DNA of 8,178 nt from Desulfobacteraceae bacterium (lineage in GTDB: Bacteria; Desulfobacterota; Desulfobacteria; Desulfobacterales; Desulfatirhabdiaceae): the NCBI GenBank assembly GCA_027325475.1, contig DAIEFO010000091.1:1-8178 (forward strand). The letters are read 5' to 3'. Shown one piece after another: positions 1-6,178 of this stretch; the first letter of the stretch is position 1, and the number at the start of each line of letters is the position of its first letter. A program made the position numbers and the translations under genes. Below the pieces are notes generated by a model. It saw nothing but the letters and a program-made list of their open reading frames with translations, made no database searches and was not told the origin of the DNA.

Positions 1-166
1 AATCCCACTTGACGATATTGACCGTCATACCGTAACAACCCAGAATTAAAAAGCCGGTGATAATGAAAAAAAGGCTTGCTTTGTGCAGCCCTTTTCGAAT
101 CATGGCGTCGCCGCCGACTTCCAGAAGCGCTGCGCCAATAAAAACAAGCCATGCTACAGGTGTCAT
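1..166 (-). CDS. Small multidrug resistance (SMR)-like membrane protein, N-terminal part (runs off window)
   Basis: Only the first 55 codons are present; the gene continues past the window edge. The peptide begins MTPVAWLVFIGAALLEVGGD and holds two hydrophobic segments, about residues 4-22 and 32-50, joined by a short basic turn (IRKGLHK). The layout resembles the first two helices of SMR/EmrE-type transporters, including a glutamate (E16) within helix 1 where EmrE has its essential E14, followed by a small-residue stretch and a basic loop. SMR proteins are about 105-110 residues long with four helices and work as dimers in the inner membrane; some export cations, others guanidinium. The substrate cannot be read here. 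The ATG abuts the TAA of the upstream cysteine-cluster gene with no spacer, and its Shine-Dalgarno (AAAGGAGAA) lies inside that gene's last codons, so the two are almost certainly translationally coupled. The family could instead be another small DMT-superfamily protein. Confidence 0.72.
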   Translation of the reverse strand, partial: MTPVAWLVFIGAALLEVGGDAMIRKGLHKASLFFIITGFLILGCYGMTVNIVKWD

Positions 167-766
167 TTAATTTTCTCCTTTTTCTTCGTAATGGATGATC
201 ATTTCTGTAATGGTCATTTTAATTTTTTCGCAAGAACCTGTTTTCTGCCGAAAGGATGTTTCGAGTTCAGCGAGTTGTCGATACAGAGGCGTTCTGTCAA
301 AGGGCACATAAGGTTTGCCGGCGTGATACGCTTCGAATTCATGGCAGCCAGGGCTTCTGCAGATCCCCCTGACAGGATGATGCAGCTCATGGGGAAGGCC
401 GTGAAGTCTGCATATCATGGGCCGATAATCGTACAGCCGGCACCGGCCGTCCTGATTCAATGGACACATCACATGGTCTGCGGGCTGGTTGTCGGTGCAG
501 GAAACGGCGTTCAGGGCACGGTCGCGGATGATGCGACGGTCTTCAGTCTCAAGTGTTTTCAATCCCGCATGCAGATACATGTATTCAATCAGGGTATGGT
601 GATAAAACCGGGTCTGACAGCAGCTTTCCGTGCAACCGGCGCAGACAAATCCGTAATGTTCTGCTGCTGCGGCGTAGCCTTCATCCATTTTCCGGAACAA
701 AGCGGAAATCTTGTCTGAAAAAGACGCAACTGTTCCAAAATCACCGACATTCACAGCAAATACCAT
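167..766 (-). CDS. YkgJ-family cysteine-cluster protein (putative zinc/iron-chelating, CxxCxxCC type)
   Basis: A 199-residue soluble protein with the cysteine pattern of the putative zinc- or iron-chelating CxxCxxCC family (PF03692, YkgJ-like). Visible elements are C42-A-G-C45-T-E-S-C49-C50, then CPLNQDGRC (C101, C109), the family signature RPMICRLHGLP with C119, and further cysteines C136 and C141 (CRSPGC). These eight or so cysteines could bind a metal or an Fe-S cluster, but the family has no firmly established biochemical role and I assign none. The N-terminal 40 residues carry no signal peptide, so a cytoplasmic location is likely. The start at ATG 766 is preceded by AAAGGTGATGGTTT, giving an AGG(T)-type ribosome site at about 9 nt. 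The gene lies 63 bases after the dGTPase gene with no terminator between them, and its stop codon touches the start of the SMR-like gene, indicating one transcript. Confidence 0.85.
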   Translation of the reverse strand: MVFAVNVGDFGTVASFSDKISALFRKMDEGYAAAAEHYGFVCAGCTESCCQTRFYHHTLIEYMYLHAGLKTLETEDRRIIRDRALNAVSCTDNQPADHVMCPLNQDGRCRLYDYRPMICRLHGLPHELHHPVRGICRSPGCHEFEAYHAGKPYVPFDRTPLYRQLAELETSFRQKTGSCEKIKMTITEMIIHYEEKGEN

Positions 767-829
767 AAACCATCACCTTTCGTAAGCGCTTCCGGTCACT
801 TCTCATCTTCATTTTTCCGGACACCGGCT

Positions 830-1885
830 TCATACCAACGGCGATGGGAAAAATATTTTTTCATAAAGATTCAGCGCGCAGCGATCCGTCATGCTGGCGA
901 TGAAATCACATACCGAGCGTTCATGAGACAGATCGTTATAATTGAACCAGGCCATTTCCACAGATGAAAGTTCTTTCTTGAATATCTCCGGCTGATCCAG
1001 AAAGCAGGAGTAGAGCTCGGACAATATCTTTTTGGCTTTTATAAACTCTTTGTGCACACGGGGCGAACGATAGACATTGTCATATAAAAAATTGCGCAGC
1101 GTGTTCATCGCCATGCTGACCTCATCGCTCGTTTTCAATATGAGCTCGCCATCTCTGACTTCACTGGAGAAAACCAGGTTTCGAATCATGGTGGTGGCGC
1201 GCTGCGAATGCGTCTGCCCGAGAATCCGGATACAGGATTCAGGAACCTGATCCATCGTAATCACACCGCTGCGGACGGCGTCGTCCAGGTCGTGATTCAG
1301 GTATGCCATGATGTCGGCGATCCGAACGATTCTGCCTTCAAACGTACAGGCCATCTCAGAGGGATCATCGGGTATTATTTTACCGAATCCTTTGGAATGC
1401 TTCAGAATTCCGTCTCTGACCTCATAGGTTAAATTCAACCCCCTGCCTCTGTTTTCAAGAACTTCCACCACTCGGACACTTTGTTCATTATGGGAAAACT
1501 TTCTGGAATAAATCTCCTGAAGCGCTCTTTCCCCGCTGTGCCCGAAAGGTGGATGTCCCAGATCATGTCCCAGTGCAATCGCTTCGGTCAAATCTTCGTT
1601 GAGGAGCAGAGCGCGGGAAATGTTTCTGGCCATTTGCGATACTTCCAGCGTATGGGTCAGGCGGGTTCGATAATAATCACCCAGGGGCGCTAGAAATACC
1701 TGGGTTTTATATTTCAGCCGCCTGAAAGCATTCGAATAGACGATACGGTCCCTGTCCACCTGAAATGCCGTGCGAAGGGGACAAGGGTCTTCATGGCGAT
1801 CTCTGTCTCTGGATTCAGAACTCAAACATCCGAAGGGAGATAAAAAACTTTTTTCCCGTTTTTCAAATTTTTCCCGAATTGTCAT
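830..1885 (-). CDS. dgt: Deoxyguanosinetriphosphate triphosphohydrolase-like HD protein (dGTPase)
   Basis: A 351-residue HD-superfamily enzyme that matches the shorter (type 2) dGTPase-like proteins. Enzymes of this family hydrolyse dNTPs to the deoxynucleoside and tripolyphosphate in the cytoplasm, which affects dNTP pools. The N-terminus has the conserved arginine-rich entry, FQVDRDRIVYSNAFRRLKYK (residues 41-60), then YYRTRLTHTLEV with the metal ligand H78, GHDLGHPPFGHSGE with H107-D108, and RIADIMAYLNHDLDDA with the last HD aspartate, D191. All metal ligands appear intact. The start at ATG 1885 is supported because REKFEKREKSFLSPF is family-like from residue 4 onward, but the upstream ribosome site is weak (GGCGGG about 8 nt away). 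It is 121 bases downstream of the kinase/phosphatase gene, probably in the same unit. Nucleotide specificity and any need for an activating dNTP cannot be read from sequence. Confidence 0.92.
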   Translation of the reverse strand: MTIREKFEKREKSFLSPFGCLSSESRDRDRHEDPCPLRTAFQVDRDRIVYSNAFRRLKYKTQVFLAPLGDYYRTRLTHTLEVSQMARNISRALLLNEDLTEAIALGHDLGHPPFGHSGERALQEIYSRKFSHNEQSVRVVEVLENRGRGLNLTYEVRDGILKHSKGFGKIIPDDPSEMACTFEGRIVRIADIMAYLNHDLDDAVRSGVITMDQVPESCIRILGQTHSQRATTMIRNLVFSSEVRDGELILKTSDEVSMAMNTLRNFLYDNVYRSPRVHKEFIKAKKILSELYSCFLDQPEIFKKELSSVEMAWFNYNDLSHERSVCDFIASMTDRCALNLYEKIFFPSPLV

Positions 1886-1928
1886 ATGTGATGCCCGCCA
1901 ACCTCATTATGTCTGATTTTATGCCATA

Positions 1929-1986
1929 TTTGTCATTAGTTTAAGGGGATATATATCATATGGACGCCCATACTAATTTGTGACAA
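1929..1986. repeat. Interrupted inverted repeat between the kinase/phosphatase gene and dgt
   Basis: TTTGTCATTAGT at 1929-1940 is mirrored by ACTAATTTGTGACAA at 1972-1986. The inner six bases pair exactly, and the outer TGACAA pairs after a short bulge in the right arm. A smaller dyad, TATGG-ACGC-CCATA, sits in the centre at 1959-1972. There is no run of T after either arm, so it is not a classical intrinsic terminator. It could be an operator, a weak terminator or an RNA processing site. On the minus strand, TTGTCA (1986-1981) and TATGAT (1960-1955) resemble -35 and -10 boxes, but their 20-nt spacer is too long for a confident promoter. Confidence 0.35.
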
Positions 1987-2006
1987 CGGCAAAATCAAGC
2001 GATGAT

Positions 2007-3809
2007 TCAATGAGAGGCTCCGCGGTGGATAATCAGCAGCAGAAGCAGTGTCAGGACAAGAACGGGAACCGATATCGCCAGTACGATACCGACGGTTTTT
2101 CTCCAGGCGCGCTTTTCCGGGGTGGATACCTGAAGCCGGCGGCATCTGCCTGTCAGCTCGACGGATTCAGGATGTGTCAGTTCCTCTTTCATGGCCGCTG
2201 CAGACGCATAGCGCTTCTGCGGATCGCGCTCCATGGCGTGCAGAATGATTTCCTCCATTTGCTCCGAAACATTGGGATTTCGTTTTCGCGGCGCTGGCGG
2301 ATCGCCGGTGAGACGGGCATTCATAACCACAAACGGGTTCTCGTTTTCACATTCGAACGGCGCCACCCCGACCACCATTTCATAAAGGATGGCGCCCAGA
2401 CTATAAATATCGGTGCGTTCGTCGCCGCGTTTTCCCTTTACCTGTTCCGGCGCCATATAGTCCGGTGTTCCTACGGCGGGCGTAAATCCGGTGAACGTGA
2501 TGCGCCGGCCGGCGGCGGCTTTCGCGATGCCAAAGTCCATGATGCGAATGGTGCCGTCATAGCAGATCATAATGTTTTGCGGTTTGAGGTCGCGGTGGAT
2601 CACGCCGTGTTCGTGCATATGCGAGAGAGCGTCACAGAAACGTATCGCCAGTTTGATCGCATCTTTTTCAGGCATCGGACGCATGCCGTTTAAAAGAAGC
2701 GCCAGCGTATAGCCGCGGAGAAACTCGGTAACGATATAGGGCCTGCTGCGTTTTGCTTCATCCACAGGAATGAATTTCAGGATATACGGGTGATTCAGAC
2801 GAAGTCCTATTTCCTGTTCGCGTTGAAACCTCGAAAAAAAGCCCGAATCGCTTTCAAATTCCATGAAAGGAACCTTGAGCGCCACCGTTTCGCGGGTTGT
2901 CAAATCTGTCGCCTTGAATATGCTGGCCATACCGCTGCGGGCGACGGTTTCGATAATCAGAAAACGGTCGTCCAGTGTCTGTCCGGGACGCAGTTCATAA
3001 CGGGTGGTCGGATCCGGAGCCTCCATGTACATTGGAACTCCCCGGTAATAGGCAATTTTCTCAACATCGGTGATACGAATTACTTGCACCGAAAGATTGT
3101 CCTCGGTGCCCCGCTGTTCCGCCAGAGAGATCAATTGGCGGCAAGCCTGAGCCGGGGAGAGACGGGAGACGATGTCCGCAATTTCACTGTCCGCGACATA
3201 AGCGTAAAGGCCATCGGAACACAGCACCACATGATCTCCTTTAAAGACCATGATGCTGTCCACATCCACGCGCGCCACGGGTTCAAGCCCCACGCAGCGT
3301 ATCAGAATAGAACGATTCTCACTGGTTTTAGCGTCCTGCTCGGAAATCAGCCCGAATTTCTGCTGCATTCCCACATAAGTGTGGTCCGTGGAAAGTTGTT
3401 TGATGGTGGTCTTTCTAACCAGATATACACGGGAATCTCCGACCGTGCCGATCTTGATTTCATCGTTGCGGAACACCACAACAGCCAGGGTGGTCGCCAT
3501 GCGAAACTTCCCATGATCTTCCATGCCCTTGTCATAAACCGCAAGATTGGCGGCGTCAAACATCTGCGCGATCAGTTGCTGCGGTGTTGGCTCTCCGGAA
3601 GCCTGAGAAAATGTCTTAACAGCGGTTTCCACCGCCAGACGGCTGGCCACCTCTCCGTGGTGCAGCCCCCCTACGCCGTCGGCCAGTATGGCGACAGCCC
3701 CGCGGCTGCGTTTTCCTTCCTGCGTCTGCGGTTCCCAGAACCCGACAAAATCCTCGTTATTTTCACGAGCGGGACCGGGTGAAGAAAGTTCGGCGTAGAT
3801 CAGTTCCAT
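2007..3809 (-). CDS. Bifunctional PP2C-type phosphatase / Hanks-type serine-threonine kinase, C-terminally membrane-anchored
   Basis: A 600-residue fusion. Residues 1-247 form a PP2C-like protein phosphatase: RENNED (E19, D20), ADGVGG (D44), GTVGDSRVYL (121-130), CSDG (D199) and TEDN (D237) supply the metal-binding acidic residues. Residues 280-545 form a protein kinase: VALKV with K312, HRDLKPQN with D407 and N412, DFG at 425-427, GTPDYMAPE ending at E455, and the DIYSLG region at 467-472. All catalytic residues are present; only the glycine-rich loop is unusual, with few glycines (TVARSGMASIFKA). One hydrophobic helix (about 573-595) ends the protein, leaving only about five residues beyond it, so both enzymes should lie on the cytoplasmic face. 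There is no extracellular sensor domain. It likely phosphorylates and dephosphorylates partner proteins on Ser/Thr; the targets are unknown. It follows an APC permease in the same direction after a 127-base gap. The ribosome site upstream of ATG 3809 is weak (AGAAG). Confidence 0.93.
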   Translation of the reverse strand: MELIYAELSSPGPARENNEDFVGFWEPQTQEGKRSRGAVAILADGVGGLHHGEVASRLAVETAVKTFSQASGEPTPQQLIAQMFDAANLAVYDKGMEDHGKFRMATTLAVVVFRNDEIKIGTVGDSRVYLVRKTTIKQLSTDHTYVGMQQKFGLISEQDAKTSENRSILIRCVGLEPVARVDVDSIMVFKGDHVVLCSDGLYAYVADSEIADIVSRLSPAQACRQLISLAEQRGTEDNLSVQVIRITDVEKIAYYRGVPMYMEAPDPTTRYELRPGQTLDDRFLIIETVARSGMASIFKATDLTTRETVALKVPFMEFESDSGFFSRFQREQEIGLRLNHPYILKFIPVDEAKRSRPYIVTEFLRGYTLALLLNGMRPMPEKDAIKLAIRFCDALSHMHEHGVIHRDLKPQNIMICYDGTIRIMDFGIAKAAAGRRITFTGFTPAVGTPDYMAPEQVKGKRGDERTDIYSLGAILYEMVVGVAPFECENENPFVVMNARLTGDPPAPRKRNPNVSEQMEEIILHAMERDPQKRYASAAAMKEELTHPESVELTGRCRRLQVSTPEKRAWRKTVGIVLAISVPVLVLTLLLLLIIHRGASH

Positions 3810-3861
3810 ATAATGTCTTCTGTGTTTGGTAATGGGATGGTTTACAGAAAGTGACTGATTA

Positions 3862-3906
3862 TCCCCGCCTGTGAAACATATATCTTGTGTGCGTCACAGG
3901 CAGGGA
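3862..3906 (-). terminator. 13-bp hairpin without U-tract downstream of the permease gene
   Basis: TCCCCGCCTGTGA (3862-3874) and TCACAGGCAGGGA (3894-3906) are inverted copies with a single mismatch, separated by a 19-base loop. In a minus-strand transcript that mismatch becomes a U-G wobble, giving an unbroken 13-bp, GC-rich stem beginning 30 bases after the permease stop. No U-run follows, so it is not a standard intrinsic terminator. It may instead stabilise the 3' end of the permease message, act as an attenuator, or be a U-less terminator. The stem is direct observation; the role is inferred. Confidence 0.5.
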
Positions 3907-3936
3907 TGTCTCAAATTCTCCAGATGTTCAATGCGC

Positions 3937-5829
3937 TTAAGCGGGTCTTTCCCTGAGCAGCATTGCCTTTCCTGTGGTTTTGCTCGTCTTTACGAAGTGG
4001 AACGCTCCATAGACGCCCCAGAGCCCGCAAATTCCCAGAGCGATATAGGGTTCTTTCCAGCTCATTCCGGCGACCATAAACGGCCCGATCAGATAAAACA
4101 GCATGATGATCAGATTTGCCAAGAGGCCCAGCACCGGAACAACCATGTGTTTGAAACCGTTATAGCTGTGATGTTCCTTAAATGCGACAATGGCTATCCA
4201 GCAGGTGATCATGTAGAGCAGAAACGTTCCGAAATTGCTGACCAAGGTCATGATGACCAGCGTGTTGGGCAGTTTTGTGTACATTTCCGGAGAGAATATG
4301 CCGAAACTGTACCAGAAATTATGCTTGTCCAATGCTGCGGGCGCCGCGGACTGGCCGCCGAGGTACACCGACACCGTGAGGATGCCGATGATGGCGGAAA
4401 TGAAGGCCAAGGCCCAGATCGCCCGGTAAGGTGACATCGTTTTTCCGTGCAGGAGTCCGAAATGGGACGGCATTTCTTCATCCCTGCCCATGGCGTAGGT
4501 GACTCTGGCGCCCGTGCTGAGGCAGGACAGCGTGGTGCCGATCAGCGCCAGAAACACGGTGAACGCCTGCACCAGCATGAACGCTTTGCCGGCGGTATAA
4601 CTTCCGAAAAGCCATGTTCCGGCAATAACCATCATATCGCCGACCGGAGCGCTGGATGCGCCAGCCATCGGCATGGTGTAACCGTTGTGGAGAAAGTAAT
4701 TGGCCGCAAAGTACTCAATCACATAGCACACTGCGCCCTGAATCGCCAGTGATAACAGCACGGCCCTGGGAATATCCTTTTTGGGATGCTTGGCTTCATC
4801 GCCCATGGAGGTCACCGATTCAAAGCCAACCAGAATCAGAATGGCGATGGCGGCCTGAATGAAGATGAAGCTGAACCCGTGAGGCGAAATGACGGATGAT
4901 GCGGTCGAATGATAGTTGAATATCTCACCTCCCTTGTCGTCTTTGACGATAGCGCCGTCTGTATAATCCACCGTAAATGGCGCCGCAAGTTTCGGATCGC
5001 TGACCGGATTGCCGTCTTTATCGGCCGGAACCGGCATACCGGTTTTGGCATCCAGTAAATCCTGCATCAGATATACCGGCTTTCCCTGTTTATCAACGGT
5101 TGCCTTACCGTCAGCGTCCAGTACCGGCAGTGGATTTCCAGCGCTGTCTTTCTGAACGCCCTGAGCCACCTGATAATTCACAGCGACGCCGCTGGACAAA
5201 TGAAACCCTGTGGATCCCTGCGGATGCTGAAAACGATAGCCCAGCGCAATCACGGAAAATATCAGGAGCGCTGATATCTGGATGACATTAATTGCCACAT
5301 TGACCGCCGTTGTGCCCGTTACGCCGCGAAAAGCGATGTAGGCCACACCGAATGAAAACACAATGCAGAATAGAACCATGAAAATCGGACTGTTATAAGT
5401 GCCACTGAAAGAATCCGGAAAGAACTGATACAGCAGGTATCCGCTTAAAATTGCCGTCACGCCGACCATGACGCCGGGATATACCCAATAATAGAGGTGG
5501 CTTGCCCAGCCCGTGATGAATTTGGCGATTCGCGCAAAGCTGTAGGCGCGTGTCTTTGAAAGAAATGCCTGCTCAGCGTATAAATAGGATGAACCTGGGC
5601 CAGGATAAAGTTTGGCCAGTTCCGAATAGCTGATGGCTGTGGCGAAACACAACATCAGCGCAAATATGATACCAAACCACATGGCGCAGCCCGCCATCGG
5701 TGCGCCGTACAATGACTGCATCTGAAATGTTAACCACAGGAATGCGCCGGGAGCAATCAACGCCATCGCATTCATCGTTAGCCCTGTCAGGCCGAGTGTT
5801 CCTCGAGTGGGCTGAAGTTCGTTTGCCAT
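3937..5829 (-). CDS. APC-family amino-acid permease with a large hydrophilic insertion
   Basis: A 630-residue polytopic inner-membrane protein of the amino acid-polyamine-organocation superfamily. The N-terminus GLTMNAMALIAPGAFLWLTF (about 16-35) fits the unwound helix 1 of APC carriers, and VGFESVTSMGDEAKHPKKDI (334-353) is the typical motif at the end of helix 6 and start of the cytoplasmic loop after it. About 12 or more hydrophobic segments can be seen. It presumably imports or exchanges an amino acid or related solute; the substrate cannot be read. Between helices 5 and 6 there is a hydrophilic insertion of roughly residues 199-316, rich in Asp-Gly-x-Pro repeats, on the side predicted to be periplasmic. 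This makes the protein longer than the 430-500 residues usual for the family. The start at ATG 5829 is supported by AGGGGAAG seven bases upstream. The next gene downstream encodes the kinase/phosphatase. Confidence 0.9.
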   Translation of the reverse strand: MANELQPTRGTLGLTGLTMNAMALIAPGAFLWLTFQMQSLYGAPMAGCAMWFGIIFALMLCFATAISYSELAKLYPGPGSSYLYAEQAFLSKTRAYSFARIAKFITGWASHLYYWVYPGVMVGVTAILSGYLLYQFFPDSFSGTYNSPIFMVLFCIVFSFGVAYIAFRGVTGTTAVNVAINVIQISALLIFSVIALGYRFQHPQGSTGFHLSSGVAVNYQVAQGVQKDSAGNPLPVLDADGKATVDKQGKPVYLMQDLLDAKTGMPVPADKDGNPVSDPKLAAPFTVDYTDGAIVKDDKGGEIFNYHSTASSVISPHGFSFIFIQAAIAILILVGFESVTSMGDEAKHPKKDIPRAVLLSLAIQGAVCYVIEYFAANYFLHNGYTMPMAGASSAPVGDMMVIAGTWLFGSYTAGKAFMLVQAFTVFLALIGTTLSCLSTGARVTYAMGRDEEMPSHFGLLHGKTMSPYRAIWALAFISAIIGILTVSVYLGGQSAAPAALDKHNFWYSFGIFSPEMYTKLPNTLVIMTLVSNFGTFLLYMITCWIAIVAFKEHHSYNGFKHMVVPVLGLLANLIIMLFYLIGPFMVAGMSWKEPYIALGICGLWGVYGAFHFVKTSKTTGKAMLLRERPA

Positions 5830-5871
5830 AATCTTCCCCTTTCGTTACGTGTGTTGTTTTTAACAGGAGGC

Positions 5872-5892
5872 TTTTGAATGCCGAATTCAAAA
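5872..5892 (-). promoter_or_regulatory. 8-bp inverted repeat in the permease leader
   Basis: TTTTGAAT-GCCGA-ATTCAAAA reads as a perfect 8-bp dyad with a 5-base spacer. If the nearby sigma-54-like element is the promoter, it lies about 20 bases downstream of the transcription start and more than 40 bases before the permease ATG. It could be an operator or a small leader hairpin. The stem is AT-rich and weak as RNA, which favours a DNA-binding role. Function is inferred only. Confidence 0.35.
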
Positions 5893-5914
5893 CAATCATT
5901 TGCTTATCGGTATA

Positions 5915-5931
5915 ATCAAAATGCGTGCCAA
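5915..5931 (-). promoter_or_regulatory. Candidate sigma-54 (-24/-12) promoter of the permease
   Basis: On the minus strand the sequence TTGGCACGCATTTTGAT contains the -24 box TTGGCACG in full, followed at the correct GG-N10 spacing by TTGA in place of the -12 consensus TTGC. The predicted transcription start is near 5904, giving a leader of about 75 bases before the permease ATG. The -12 cytosine is missing, which lowers confidence. A sigma-70 alternative overlaps it (TTGTTA, 17 bases, GATTAT), with four of six matches in each box. Confidence 0.42.
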
Positions 5932-5974
5932 ATATAACAACCCGTTTTTAAAGGGTATAAAATCTGACAGCTAA

Positions 5975-5986
5975 TACAATATTGTA
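5975..5986. promoter_or_regulatory. 12-bp perfect palindrome TACAATATTGTA (candidate operator/enhancer site 1)
   Basis: A perfect 12-bp dyad upstream of the permease. Its centre is about 76 bases upstream of the transcription start predicted from the sigma-54-like element. A near-copy lies 30 bases further upstream, which supports a regulator-binding role rather than chance, although the AT-rich background makes short palindromes more likely. The binding protein is unknown. Confidence 0.38.
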
Positions 5987-6004
5987 ATATCATGTTTTTA
6001 TGAT

Positions 6005-6016
6005 TACATATTTGTA
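6005..6016. promoter_or_regulatory. 12-bp imperfect palindrome TACATATTTGTA (candidate site 2)
   Basis: This differs from the first palindrome at two central positions and keeps the TACA...TGTA arms. Centre-to-centre spacing from the first site is exactly 30 bases, close to three helical turns, so both would lie on the same face of the DNA. It could serve either divergent gene. This is a pattern observation, and the function is inferred. Confidence 0.33.
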
Positions 6017-6124
6017 TCTATATCTGTTTTATTTAAAAATTTATAAAACTATGAATTGTCGGATATCTGAAAAATAATACGAAACCGTCAATTCTGACAA
6101 ATCAGCTTGTTTCGGGAGTGTATG

Positions 6125-6151
6125 TTGTGATAGAAAACAGCATCATATAAC
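6125..6151 (+). promoter_or_regulatory. Weak candidate sigma-70 promoter for the second cysteine-cluster gene
   Basis: TTGTGA (6125-6130) and TATAAC (6146-6151) resemble -35 and -10 boxes but with a short 15-base spacer. Transcription would begin near 6158, so the message would start after the possible TTG codon at 6155 and about 20 bases before ATG 6179. This would favour the ATG as the start codon. Confidence is low because of the spacing. Confidence 0.28.
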
Positions 6152-6178
6152 CTTTTGATTTTTTGTGAGACACAACCA

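Larger units (their letters stand above)
5830..6178. other. AT-rich divergent control region between permease and second cysteine-cluster gene
   Basis: This 349-base stretch separates divergent genes and is visibly richer in A and T than its flanks. It holds the permease ribosome site, an 8-bp inverted repeat in the presumed permease leader, a sigma-54-like element, two related 12-bp palindromes, and a weak candidate promoter for the plus-strand genes, each listed separately. A 19-codon plus-strand reading frame (5878-5937), preceded by a perfect AGGAGG, is also present but judged doubtful. No RNA gene or convincing longer protein is visible. Confidence 0.6.

Noticed and set aside
83..718. 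Plus-strand open frame (211 codons) opposite the first cysteine-cluster gene
   Set aside because: The minus-strand frame has the family cysteine signature and a ribosome site; this one has neither.
821..829. CCGG-TGT-CCGG dyad after dgt, on the minus strand, as a terminator
   Set aside because: The stem is four base pairs with a three-base loop and is followed by A rather than U in the transcript, so readthrough into the next gene is expected.
1980..2693. Plus-strand open frame (237 codons) opposite the kinase domain
   Set aside because: Its composition is that of an antisense shadow (many His, Arg and Phe), it has no ribosome site, and it overlaps conserved kinase motifs on the other strand.
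2790..3782. Long plus-strand open frame (330 codons) opposite the kinase/phosphatase gene
   Set aside because: It lies wholly antisense to a gene with complete PP2C and kinase motifs, shows no recognisable domain, and is explained by the codon bias of the minus-strand gene.
5943..5957. CCGTTTTTAAAGGG region as an intrinsic terminator
   Set aside because: The potential stem is only about four base pairs (ACCC/GGGT), and the T-run falls inside the loop rather than after the stem.
6163..6175. TTGTG-AGA-CACAA mini-hairpin just before ATG 6179
   Set aside because: Five base pairs with a three-base loop is too weak to call a regulatory element, although it does overlap the ribosome-binding region.
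6155..6178. TTG at 6155 as the start of the second cysteine-cluster gene
   Set aside because: It has no ribosome site, adds eight residues not resembling the family, and would lie before the transcription start implied by the candidate promoter.
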